From Streptomyces griseomycini (GTDB lineage Bacteria > Actinomycetota > Actinomycetes > Streptomycetales > Streptomycetaceae): a stretch of DNA of 64,000 nt. Below, piece by piece: positions 48,185 to 55,515 of the stretch (position 1 is the stretch's first letter; each line of letters begins with the position of its first letter). A program made the translations under genes and the position numbers. The stretch is taken from assembly GCF_014203535.1 (NCBI RefSeq), contig NZ_JACHJI010000010.1, positions 124,001-188,000 on the forward strand, written 5' to 3'. The notes under the pieces were generated by a model, which made no database searches, was not told where the DNA came from, and saw nothing but the letters and a program-made list of their open reading frames with translations.

Positions 48185-48555
48185 GTACGCGTGACCTCTT
48201 CCGGCTGTCGTTCGACCGTCGTCCGGCTGTCCGGGAAAACGGTTCCAGCCTGGTCTCCGCGGAGCCGGAAATCCAATAGAAGAAAGCGAACACATTCAGC
48301 AGGCCCGACGCTGAATCGGCCCCGGCCGATCCCGTCGGCGACGCCCGTCTCCCCCGCGGCGTCCTCCGTCGTGGGCCGCCGCCCGCCCGGTGCGTCCTCC
48401 CGTGGACCGCCCTCCGAGGCGCGCCCACCGGGCGGGGGTACCGCGTCCCCCGGCGACCGGCTGTTGACACGGCATCCGAACAGGGTTCATCGTGCTGGGC
48501 CGGATCGCTCCGGTGGAGCGCGTCAGGGCGGACTCGGCAGCGGGAGGACGGCGGC
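48185..48555. other. 371-bp divergent promoter region
   Basis: Holds TTGACA at ~48469 (a -35 for the plus-strand oxidoreductase), an AT-rich -10-like TATTGGAT read on the minus strand near 48273 for the aldo/keto reductase, and the inverted repeat at 48294. Confidence 0.5.
48294..48316. promoter_or_regulatory. inverted repeat, possible operator
   Basis: ATTCAGC-N9-GCTGAAT has perfect 7-bp arms, 110 bp upstream of the aldo/keto reductase start, between divergent genes. Confidence 0.4.
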
Positions 48556-49446
48556 ATGCGGATCGGACTGCTCGGCACCGGGCCATGGGCTCGGGTGGCA
48601 CACGCCCCCGCGTTGAGCGGGCACCGGGACCTCGACTTCGCCGGCGTGTGGGGCCGCCGTCCCGAGGCGGCCGGGGAACTGGCCGATCTGTACGGCACCC
48701 GGGCGTACGACGACGTCGACGCGCTGTTCGCCGACGTGGACGCCGTCGCCGTCGCGCTGCCGCCGGACGTGCAGGCGGAGCTCGCGGTGCGCGCGGCGCG
48801 GGCCGGATGCCATCTGCTGTTGGACAAGCCGCTCGCCCCGACGGTCCCGCAGGGGCGCGCGGTGGTCGAGGCGGCCGAGGAGGCCCAGGTCGCCTCGGTG
48901 GTCTTCCTCACCACCCGCTTCCAGCCCGAGCCGGAGGCGTGGATCGCCGAACAGGCGGCCCTGGGCGGCTGGTTCACCGGGCGTGCCCAGTGGCTGGGGG
49001 CGGTGTTCACCGACGACGGCAATCCCTTCGCGGCCTCGCCGTGGCGACGGGAGAAGGGCGCCCTGTGGGACGTCGGCCCGCACGCCCTGTCCGTCCTACT
49101 GCCGGTGCTCGGCGACGTCCGGCGGGTGACGGCGGCGGCGTACGGTCCGGGGGACACCGTCCATCTCGTCCTCGACCACGTGAGCGGCGCGTCGAGCACC
49201 CTGGCCCTGAGCCTGACCGCACCCCCGGCCGCGGCCGGCGCCGCGGTGGAACTGCGCGGCGCGTCCGGCGTCACGCTCCTCCCGGAGGCCTCCGAGGGGG
49301 CGGTCCCGGCCCTCGCCCGGGCCGCGGACGCCCTCCTCGGCGCGGCCGACACGGGCACCCCCCACTCCTGCGACGCGGCGTTCGCGCTCCGGATCACGGA
49401 CGTCCTGGCCACGGCGGAGACACTGCTGCGCGGCGGTACGCGCTAG
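48556..49446 (+). CDS. Gfo/Idh/MocA-family oxidoreductase
   Basis: The 296-residue protein has an N-terminal Rossmann domain (RIGLLGTGPWARVAHAPALS), the family motif HLLLDKPLAPT with Lys ~93, and a C-terminal dehydrogenase domain with WDVGPHALSVLLPVLGDV bearing the usual DxGxH residues. It would oxidise or reduce a sugar or inositol-type substrate with NAD(P). It is shorter than the usual 330-380 residues. The ATG at 48556 lies behind GGGAGGACGG. A TTGACA-type promoter lies ~85 bp upstream. Confidence 0.87.
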   Translation: MRIGLLGTGPWARVAHAPALSGHRDLDFAGVWGRRPEAAGELADLYGTRAYDDVDALFADVDAVAVALPPDVQAELAVRAARAGCHLLLDKPLAPTVPQGRAVVEAAEEAQVASVVFLTTRFQPEPEAWIAEQAALGGWFTGRAQWLGAVFTDDGNPFAASPWRREKGALWDVGPHALSVLLPVLGDVRRVTAAAYGPGDTVHLVLDHVSGASSTLALSLTAPPAAAGAAVELRGASGVTLLPEASEGAVPALARAADALLGAADTGTPHSCDAAFALRITDVLATAETLLRGGTR

Positions 49447-49627
49447 CCGCGCCGTGCGGGGCGGGGCGACAGCCGTGCGGGGCGGCGGCGATCGACGATC
49501 CGTACGGGACGGGACCCCCGATGCGACACGGCAGGCCGTGACCGCACCCACGCTCGGCGAGTACGACCGCCCCGGGGCCATGGAGCGCTCTCCGAGTGGT
49601 GGCGGCTCGCTGCGGCCCGGCGGTGGC

Positions 49628-49654
49628 TTAAAGGGTCCTTAAGAGGCGGTTAAG
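49628..49654. promoter_or_regulatory. three 11-bp-spaced TTAA(A/G) direct repeats
   Basis: TTAAA at 49628, TTAAG at 49639 and TTAAG at 49650 are spaced exactly 11 bp. Direct repeats with this period are the form of Streptomyces PhoP (PHO box) sites, though the unit sequence only partly matches GTTCACC. Possible phosphate or other response-regulator site. Confidence 0.35.
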
Positions 49655-49783
49655 TGATCGTGGGGCTCTCCCCGGTTCCTCAAGTACACGCAGGTCAAAG
49701 CGGGTTGGGGACAAGTCGGACCCGTTGGCGGGGAGCGTGCCGGTCCGTACCATCAAGCCGCGCGCCGGTTCCGACGTACGGCC

Positions 49784-49797
49784 TGAGAGCGCTCTCA
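49784..49797. promoter_or_regulatory. LacI-family-type operator, second copy
   Basis: TGAGAGCGCTCTCA, identical to 1112-1125, lies 91 bp upstream of the glucanase start. Confidence 0.65.
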
Positions 49798-49887
49798 CCC
49801 GCTCGTGCGGGAGACGCGTCACCAGGTCCCTCCCCACGTCGGCGGCGCGGACAGGAATCCGTACAAGTGCTTCAGGAGACCCCCCAC

Positions 49888-51093
49888 ATGACTCCTCGTC
49901 ACCAGCGCACCGTCGGCCGTCGCAAGGTCCTCTTCGCCCTCGGCGGAGCCGCCGTGGCCGCGCCCGCGGCGGCCGTGCTCGCTCCGCACGCGCTCGCGGG
50001 GACGTCCGCGGACGCGAAGGACGCCCCTGCAGCGGCGGGTTCGCTGCCGCTGACGATCGTCAACAACAGCGGTTCCTTCGACAACGCGAGCGTGCACGTC
50101 TACATCGTGGGCAACCAGGACGGCCGACAGGTCCGGGTCACCCCCGAGGGCACCCTCGTCCCGGTCGCCCTGTCGGACAACGGTCCCGACGGCTTCACCG
50201 ACTACGCGATCGATCTGGCCGGCAGCGGCGAGACCCGGCTGTCGCTCCCGTACATGTCCGGCCGGATCTACGTGTCCCTCGGCGCGAAGCTCAAGTTCAA
50301 GGTCGTCGCGGACGGCAACGGCGCCCCCGCGCTGCAGTACCCGGCCGGCTGGGTCTCCTCGGACCCCAACTACGGCGTGCTGCACGACTGTGCGGAGTTC
50401 ACGTACAACCCCTCCGGCATGTTCTGCAACACGACGATGGTCGACATGTTCAGCGTGCCGCTGAGCATCCGGCTCACCGGGTCCGACGACCGGACGACGG
50501 GCACGGTGCGCGACGGGGGCCGCGCGGCCGCGTTCGCCGCCGTCAGGGAGGTGGAGGCGTTCTCGCGGCTCGTCGTGGACGACACCCGGATCATCGCACC
50601 CGGGCACGGGCTGGACGCCGGTCTGTTCGCCGGGGACTACCTCGCCCCGTACATCGACGAGGTGTGGAGCACCTACACCGGCCGGGACCTGAAGATCACC
50701 ACCAACGCCGGCACCTTCACCGGCCGGGTGCGCGGCGACCGGTTCACCTTCGACGGCCCCGCCCAGGTCTCCTTCGGCAAGCCGTCCACCCGGGACGTCC
50801 TCTTCTGCGACGGAGCCCTCGCCGCCCCCAACGACGGCACGACCGGGCCGGTCGCCGCCGTGCTCGGCGCCGGCTTCAACCGTTCGACGCTGCTCAGCCA
50901 TCCCGCCCAGCCGACGGCCGACGCCTCGGTCTTCTACCGGACGGAGCTCACCAACCACTACTCCAAGGCCGTGCACGCCGTCACCGAGGACGGCAAGGCG
51001 TACGGCTTCGCCTTCGACGACGTGGCCGACTTCGCCTCGTACATCCAGGACACGGCTCCCACGGGCCTGCGGCTGACGCTGACGCCCTTCTAG
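49888..51093 (+). CDS. Tat-exported GH64 beta-1,3-glucanase
   Basis: The 401-residue precursor has a twin-arginine signal, GRRKVLFALGGAAVAAPAAA (~10-30). The mature part begins SLPLTIVNNSGSFDNASVHV and contains DGFTDYAIDLAGSGETRLSL, MSGRIYVSLG and DCAEFTYNPSGMFCNTTMVD, the signature of GH64 laminaripentaose-producing beta-1,3-glucanases with a thaumatin-like domain. It hydrolyses beta-1,3-glucan such as fungal cell walls. The ATG at 49888 lies after CAGGAG. The LacI-type operator upstream matches the one before the S1 protease. No carbohydrate-binding module is attached. Confidence 0.92.
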   Translation: MTPRHQRTVGRRKVLFALGGAAVAAPAAAVLAPHALAGTSADAKDAPAAAGSLPLTIVNNSGSFDNASVHVYIVGNQDGRQVRVTPEGTLVPVALSDNGPDGFTDYAIDLAGSGETRLSLPYMSGRIYVSLGAKLKFKVVADGNGAPALQYPAGWVSSDPNYGVLHDCAEFTYNPSGMFCNTTMVDMFSVPLSIRLTGSDDRTTGTVRDGGRAAAFAAVREVEAFSRLVVDDTRIIAPGHGLDAGLFAGDYLAPYIDEVWSTYTGRDLKITTNAGTFTGRVRGDRFTFDGPAQVSFGKPSTRDVLFCDGALAAPNDGTTGPVAAVLGAGFNRSTLLSHPAQPTADASVFYRTELTNHYSKAVHAVTEDGKAYGFAFDDVADFASYIQDTAPTGLRLTLTPF

Positions 51094-51183
51094 AGCGTGC
51101 TGCGGACCTCTCGCGAGAGGCCGGGTCCCGGCTGGGGCCAGAGTTCCCGCCTGTCGGCTTCGACGAGGGGAAGGGGCGGGACT

Positions 51184-51650
51184 GTGGACGCGTGCGCGCG
51201 GCCCCGGGTGTCGGCTTACGCCGTCGCGGTGGAGGAGTACCGGCTGCTGTTGGCCCGCCTGTCCGACGCGTCGCCGGTCTTCACACCGGGGTCGTGACAC
51301 CTGCCGGGCGGCGGAATCGACCCCGGCGAGCAGCCCGTGGAGGCCCTGGGCCGTGAGCTGCGGGAGGAGACGGGGCTCGAGCTCACCGGGGCCCGCCCGC
51401 TCGACGCGCGGACGTACGGTGTCCGGCGGCGCGGAGTCCGCTGGCACCTCGCCGCGCTGTTCTACGCCGTCGACCTCGGAGCCGGGGCGCCGACGGTGAC
51501 CGAGACCGGCGGTTCCACCGACGCGTCGGTCTGGCTCCCCGTGGCGGACCTGGACGTCTCCACGCTGTCGCCGGCCGCCGTCGACGCGCTGCGCATGCTG
51601 GGCCGCGGGGAGGGGAGCGGGCGGGTCACAGCCATTCGTCGAGGACTGCC
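51184..51650 (+). pseudogene. Nudix hydrolase gene interrupted by an in-frame TGA
   Basis: From the GTG at 51184 (after AAGGGGCGG) the frame reads VSAYAVAVEEYRLLLARLSD, ASPVFTPGS, TGA (51295), then HLPGGGIDPGEQPVEALGRE, LREETGLEL without a frame change. Family members have Trp immediately before HLPGGG, so TGG has become TGA. The Nudix box G-x5-E-x7-REL-x-EE-x-G is intact downstream. The domain ends near DALRMLGRGE (~51610), and no stop follows at the expected place, so the original 3' end may also be lost. Either a nonsense mutant or, less likely, a readthrough gene. Nothing is seen between ~51660 and 51968. Confidence 0.75.
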
Positions 51651-51968
51651 GAGCGCGTCCTCGTCGGCCCCGGCGCGGCCGCCGTTCCACGTGCCGAAGC
51701 GCCCCGGCGCCCCGACGGCCCGCCCCGGCGGATCCGCGCCCGGCGGCCGTCGTGCGGGCGGACCCGTTCCCGCGGCGGGCTCCACGGGCGCCCGGGGCCA
51801 GGTTTCCCACGGGCCCGGGAAGGTACCCCGGCAGGCATGGGAAGCGGCCCCTCACCGCGGTGTCCCGCGTGCTCAGGATGCACGGCGGGCTCCCGCGTTG
51901 AATGGTGATATCGGACCCGATGACAGCACCGGGGCCGCAACAGCGATCCGGACCCGAGGAGCCAGAAG

Positions 51969-52175
51969 ATGTCGACGTCCCAGCCCGACGCGTCCCGGCA
52001 GCCCGAGGGGGGCACCACCCCGGACGATCTCCTGCACGCCCGTACCGGCACCGACGTGTCGCCGGAGGACCTGGTTCTTGCCTCGGGCAAGGACCTCACC
52101 CCGCGGAACCTCGAATGGGCCAGGCGGAAGCTGGCCGAGGAGGGGCCCGCCGCCGTGGACAAGATCCTTCCCTGA
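51969..52175 (+). CDS. small conserved Streptomyces protein
   Basis: The 68-residue acidic protein has a disordered start and a conserved C-terminal half: TDVSPEDLVLASGKDLTPRN and LEWARRKLAEEGPAAVDKIL. The repeated A.G.DLTP.NLEWA..KL pattern recurs in other Streptomyces proteins known to me, without a function. The ATG at 51969 lies after CGAGGAGCCAG. It is followed by a 19-bp-stem terminator, so it is probably monocistronic. Confidence 0.75.
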   Translation: MSTSQPDASRQPEGGTTPDDLLHARTGTDVSPEDLVLASGKDLTPRNLEWARRKLAEEGPAAVDKILP

Positions 52176-52187
52176 GCCCTGCGTGAC

Positions 52188-52237
52188 GGCGCCGCCGCCG
52201 GTCCGGTGCGCGTGTGCGCCGGACCGGCGGCGGCGCC
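52188..52237. terminator. very strong bidirectional terminator
   Basis: Perfect 19-bp stem (52188-52206 with 52219-52237) and a 12-nt loop, between convergent genes ending at 52175 and 52271. Confidence 0.88.
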
Positions 52238-52270
52238 GCTGCGGGAGCGGGCGGGGCCCGCGGCAGGTCG

Positions 52271-52759
52271 TCAGGCTCCGTCCCGGTCCTCGGGCAGCGC
52301 CGTCTCGTCCTCGACGACGTGCATCGCGGCCTCCTCCGCGCCCGCGGCGCCCGCGTCGATGCCCACGTCCTCGGCGACGGCCTCCTTCGTGGTGTCGGTG
52401 CGGGCGCCCTCGTCCGGGGCGACCAGCCGTCCGGCACGGTCGGTGCCCGCCTCCGGGTCGACCGGCTCGCCCTCTCCCCCGGGGAGGTCGCCCACGTCGT
52501 CGCCCTCCGCGGCGGACACGTCGGGCACCTCCTGGGACAGCCGCTGGTCCAGGGTCTCCCCGTCGTGCTGCTCGGCGGCCGTGATGCCGTGCTTGGTCAC
52601 GCCGAGCGGCTTCTCGGGCGGGGAGTACCCCTCGTCGAGGGTGTCGTCGTAGGTCCGTTCGTCGACGGCGTCCTGCATGTCGAGCGGCGCGGCGTCCTCC
52701 TGCTCCTCGTTGCTCCCGGTGGGCTGGTAGGCGTCGTCCCCCATCGGTTCGGTGCCCAT
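52271..52759 (-). CDS. DUF5709-like acidic protein
   Basis: The 162-residue, strongly acidic, low-complexity protein contains DERTYDDTLDEGYSPPEKPL, GVTKHGITAAEQHDGETLDQ and RLSQEVPD, the DUF5709 pattern of actinobacteria. It is probably intrinsically disordered. The start is either ATG at 52759 or the ATG five codons later; the first follows GGGAGGAAGCC. Function unknown. It faces away from the proteasome subunit gene, which lies 126 bp upstream in the same orientation. Confidence 0.78.
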   Translation of the reverse strand: MGTEPMGDDAYQPTGSNEEQEDAAPLDMQDAVDERTYDDTLDEGYSPPEKPLGVTKHGITAAEQHDGETLDQRLSQEVPDVSAAEGDDVGDLPGGEGEPVDPEAGTDRAGRLVAPDEGARTDTTKEAVAEDVGIDAGAAGAEEAAMHVVEDETALPEDRDGA

Positions 52760-52885
52760 GGCTTCCTCCCTGTCGCGCTGCGTCGACTCGTTCTTCCCGG
52801 GTGTCAGATCCGCGTTTCCCGTTACGCGATCTCTAACCTCCGCGGACCCGCCGGGTGACGGGGAACGCCCCGCCGGGTGCCGGTG

Positions 52886-53731
52886 TCACACGCGCGCGTT
52901 CGGCCCGTCCGGCCGGGCCCGCCGCCGTTCGACCACCGCGTGGCTCAGCCTCCGGGTCCCGGCCTCGGCGAGCCGTGCGTAACCGTCCTCGTCGATGACC
53001 GACACGACCGGGAAGACGCGGCGGGGCAGGTCCGGGCCGCCGGTCGCGGAGTCGTCCTCGGCCGCGTCGTAGAGCGCCTGCAGGGCGGCCAGGGCCGCCT
53101 CGTCGCGGGACATGTCCGGCCGGTACAGCTTCTTCAGCGCACCCCTGGCGTACGGGGAGCCGGAGCCCTCCGTGTGGAAGCCGGACTTCTCGTAGCGGCC
53201 TCCGGCGGCGTCGAAGGAGAAGATGCGGCCCCGTCTCCCCTCGGGGGCGGTGCCGTCGTAGCCGGCGAGGAGCGGCACGACGGCGAGGCCCTGCATGGCC
53301 AGGCCGAGGTTCTGGCGGATCATCATGGCCAGCCGGGTCGCCTTGGCGGCGAGGGTCATGGGGATGCCCTCGATCTTCTCGAAGTGCGCGAGTTCGACCT
53401 GGTAGAGCTTGACCATGTCCAGGGCGAGGCCCACGGACCCGGCGATCGCGATCGCGGTGTGGTCGTCCGCGGGCAGCACCTTCTCCAGGTCGCGCTGGGC
53501 GATCAGGTTGCCCGTCGTGGCCCTGCGGTCGCCGGCGACGAGGACGCCGTCGCGGTAGGTGAGGGCGAGGATCGTGGTGCCGTGCGGGACCCCGGCGACG
53601 GGGGCGTCCCCGGGCAGGGCGCGCGGGCCCAGCAGCTCGGGGCGGTGGGCCGCCAGGAACTCGGTGAACGACGAGGTCCCCGGCGTGAGGAACTCCTCCC
53701 CCAGCCGCCCTTCGTGATCGCCCGCCGCCAT
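52886..53731 (-). CDS. prcB: proteasome beta subunit (PrcB paralogue), no alpha gene adjacent
   Basis: The 281-residue precursor has a 51-residue propeptide (TPGTSSFTEFLAAHRPELL is typical), then the autocleavage site HG/TT. Counting the catalytic Thr as 1, Asp17 (AGDRRAT) and Lys33 (DLEKV) are exactly placed. SGSPYARGALKKLYR and DDDSATGGPDLPRRVFP fit PrcB. So it should be an active threonine protease subunit. The usual actinobacterial locus is dop-pup-prcB-prcA; here neighbours are DUF5709 and a glycosyltransferase. It is probably a second copy that would need PrcA made elsewhere. Confidence 0.92.
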   Translation of the reverse strand: MAAGDHEGRLGEEFLTPGTSSFTEFLAAHRPELLGPRALPGDAPVAGVPHGTTILALTYRDGVLVAGDRRATTGNLIAQRDLEKVLPADDHTAIAIAGSVGLALDMVKLYQVELAHFEKIEGIPMTLAAKATRLAMMIRQNLGLAMQGLAVVPLLAGYDGTAPEGRRGRIFSFDAAGGRYEKSGFHTEGSGSPYARGALKKLYRPDMSRDEAALAALQALYDAAEDDSATGGPDLPRRVFPVVSVIDEDGYARLAEAGTRRLSHAVVERRRARPDGPNARV

Positions 53732-53821
53732 GCCGTTCCCCCCTCGCCGCCCGTCCGCGCACCGCCAACCGACTCCTGCCTGGACCGGGCCCCCGGGAAA
53801 CCCCGGTGCCGCCCGCGTGCG

Positions 53822-55318
53822 TCACCGGGAGCCGTCCGGCCGGGGTGGCGGGGCGACGCGGACCTCGAGGTCGCTGATCCGGTGGACGGGCCAGGAGCGG
53901 GCGTAGCGGGGCGGTGTGCCGTCCGGGCCGGTGAGCGTGGCGACCGGTATGCGGTCCGCGGTGTCCAGGATCTCCCCCACCGTGGTGTTCTCGTTGTTCC
54001 CGGCGGTGGCGCCGGAGGAGCAGCCGGTGTAGTAGCCGATCGGGATGGCCTCGTGCCCGGTGATCAGACAGGGCGGGCGGACGCCGAGCCGGTGCAGCGC
54101 GTCGGCGGTGCGGGCCCAGTCGCGGCGGCTGTCGACGTTGCGCTCCACGGTGTGCACGAGGACCGTCAGCTGCACCGCCAGATGGCCGGCCAGTCCGAGC
54201 GCGACCACGGCCGCGACGACCGGCCGCCACCTCCCCCGCGGCGTGCGGACCAGGTGCCGCAGCGCGTCGGCGACCGGCAGGGCGAGCAGGGCGTAGGCGG
54301 GCTGGAGGAAGCGGGGCGCCGCGTAGCCGATCATGAACAGGTACGGGAGGGCCGCGGTGGTGGCGCAGGCCAGCGGCAGGAGGGTGGGCAGGGCGCGCCC
54401 GGCCCGTACCGCGACGATCAGGCCGAGCACGGCGAGCAGCGGCAGGACGAACCACCACAGGGTGATCACGGGGTGCGGCATCTCACCGGTGCACGGCCGG
54501 CACAGGGCGCGTCCGCCCAGGCTGCGCAGCTGGTCGTCGACGGCGATCTGCCAGCCGAGCCCGCCCTGGATGCGGGAGGCCTCGGCCAGCCGCTCCGCCA
54601 GGCCGCCGAATCCGGCGTAGGCCTCGATCACCCACTCGGCCCCTCCCGCCGCGAGACCGCCCACGAGGGCGAGCAGCAGCCGCCCGTGCCGGTGCGCCAG
54701 GGCGAGGAGGAGCAGCGGGACCGTCACCCAGACGGCGTCGGTGGGCCGCATCCACGCCATGAGCGCGGCCCCCGCCGCCACGCCCCACAGCGCGCCGCGC
54801 GCCGCGCGGGCCGCGCGGTGCCGCAGGAAGCAGCCGACGGTGATCAGGGCGCCGACGGCGACCCAGTAGTTGGGCATGGCCTGGGGGCCGTAGAAGAGGG
54901 TCACCCACAGGGAGGCGAAGAAGGCTCCCGCGGTGACCAGGACCCGGGTCGGGAACAGGCCTCGCCAGGCGCGCAGGGCCAGGTAGAGGGCGAGACCTGA
55001 CAGCAGGGCCAGGTAGACGCGCAGCAGCACCGTGGAGGAGGACCAGGACGCGACGGGCGCCACCAGCAGGGAGACGCCCCGGGAGCGGGGGGCGCTGAAG
55101 AAGGCGGCCGGATGGTGGGAGGTGACCTGGCTGACGTAGACGATCTCGTCCCAGCCCAGGCCCAGCACCGGGCGGACCAGGACGAGCTGGGCGAGGGTGA
55201 AGGCGGCGGCCACCGCCGCGAGCGGTCGGGTGCCGCGCGCCCGCCGGGCCGCGTCCGACGCGGACTGCTGCCCGCGTCGCCGCGTACCGACGAGGAGGGC
55301 ACCGGTGCCGTCGGTCAT
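53822..55318 (-). CDS. multi-pass membrane glycosyltransferase-like protein
   Basis: The 498-residue protein has about ten membrane segments (from ~35 to ~400) and an extracytoplasmic C-terminal part (~410-498). The first loop carries GLGWDEIVYVSQVTSHHPAA, where the acidic pair resembles the catalytic Asp-Glu of GT-C enzymes that use polyprenyl-phosphate sugars. No closer family can be named. It likely transfers a mannose-like sugar to a lipid, glycan or protein outside the membrane, which is inference. The ATG at 55318 follows AAGGGACGG; an in-frame GTG/ATG at 55345 is possible. Confidence 0.75.
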   Translation of the reverse strand: MTDGTGALLVGTRRRGQQSASDAARRARGTRPLAAVAAAFTLAQLVLVRPVLGLGWDEIVYVSQVTSHHPAAFFSAPRSRGVSLLVAPVASWSSSTVLLRVYLALLSGLALYLALRAWRGLFPTRVLVTAGAFFASLWVTLFYGPQAMPNYWVAVGALITVGCFLRHRAARAARGALWGVAAGAALMAWMRPTDAVWVTVPLLLLALAHRHGRLLLALVGGLAAGGAEWVIEAYAGFGGLAERLAEASRIQGGLGWQIAVDDQLRSLGGRALCRPCTGEMPHPVITLWWFVLPLLAVLGLIVAVRAGRALPTLLPLACATTAALPYLFMIGYAAPRFLQPAYALLALPVADALRHLVRTPRGRWRPVVAAVVALGLAGHLAVQLTVLVHTVERNVDSRRDWARTADALHRLGVRPPCLITGHEAIPIGYYTGCSSGATAGNNENTTVGEILDTADRIPVATLTGPDGTPPRYARSWPVHRISDLEVRVAPPPRPDGSR

Positions 55319-55515
55319 CGTCCGTCCCTTGTTCCCGCGCGTCATGTGTCCCGGGTGCCACGGACCGCCGGGCCCAAGGGCCCGGCGGGAGGGAACCCGG
55401 TTCTCCGGAGAGCGATCCCGGAAGGCAAGGACAAATTAACCCGAACGGGACGGTCGGGCAGGGCGGAATACGGCCAACCGCCTGACCCGCCCCGGGCCGC
55501 CCGCCCCGGCGCCGG

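Larger units (their letters stand above)
49447..49887. other. 441-bp regulatory region of the beta-1,3-glucanase gene
   Basis: No gene. It contains 11-bp-spaced TTAAG direct repeats at 49628 and the LacI-type palindrome at 49784, followed by the glucanase ribosome binding site. Confidence 0.6.
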
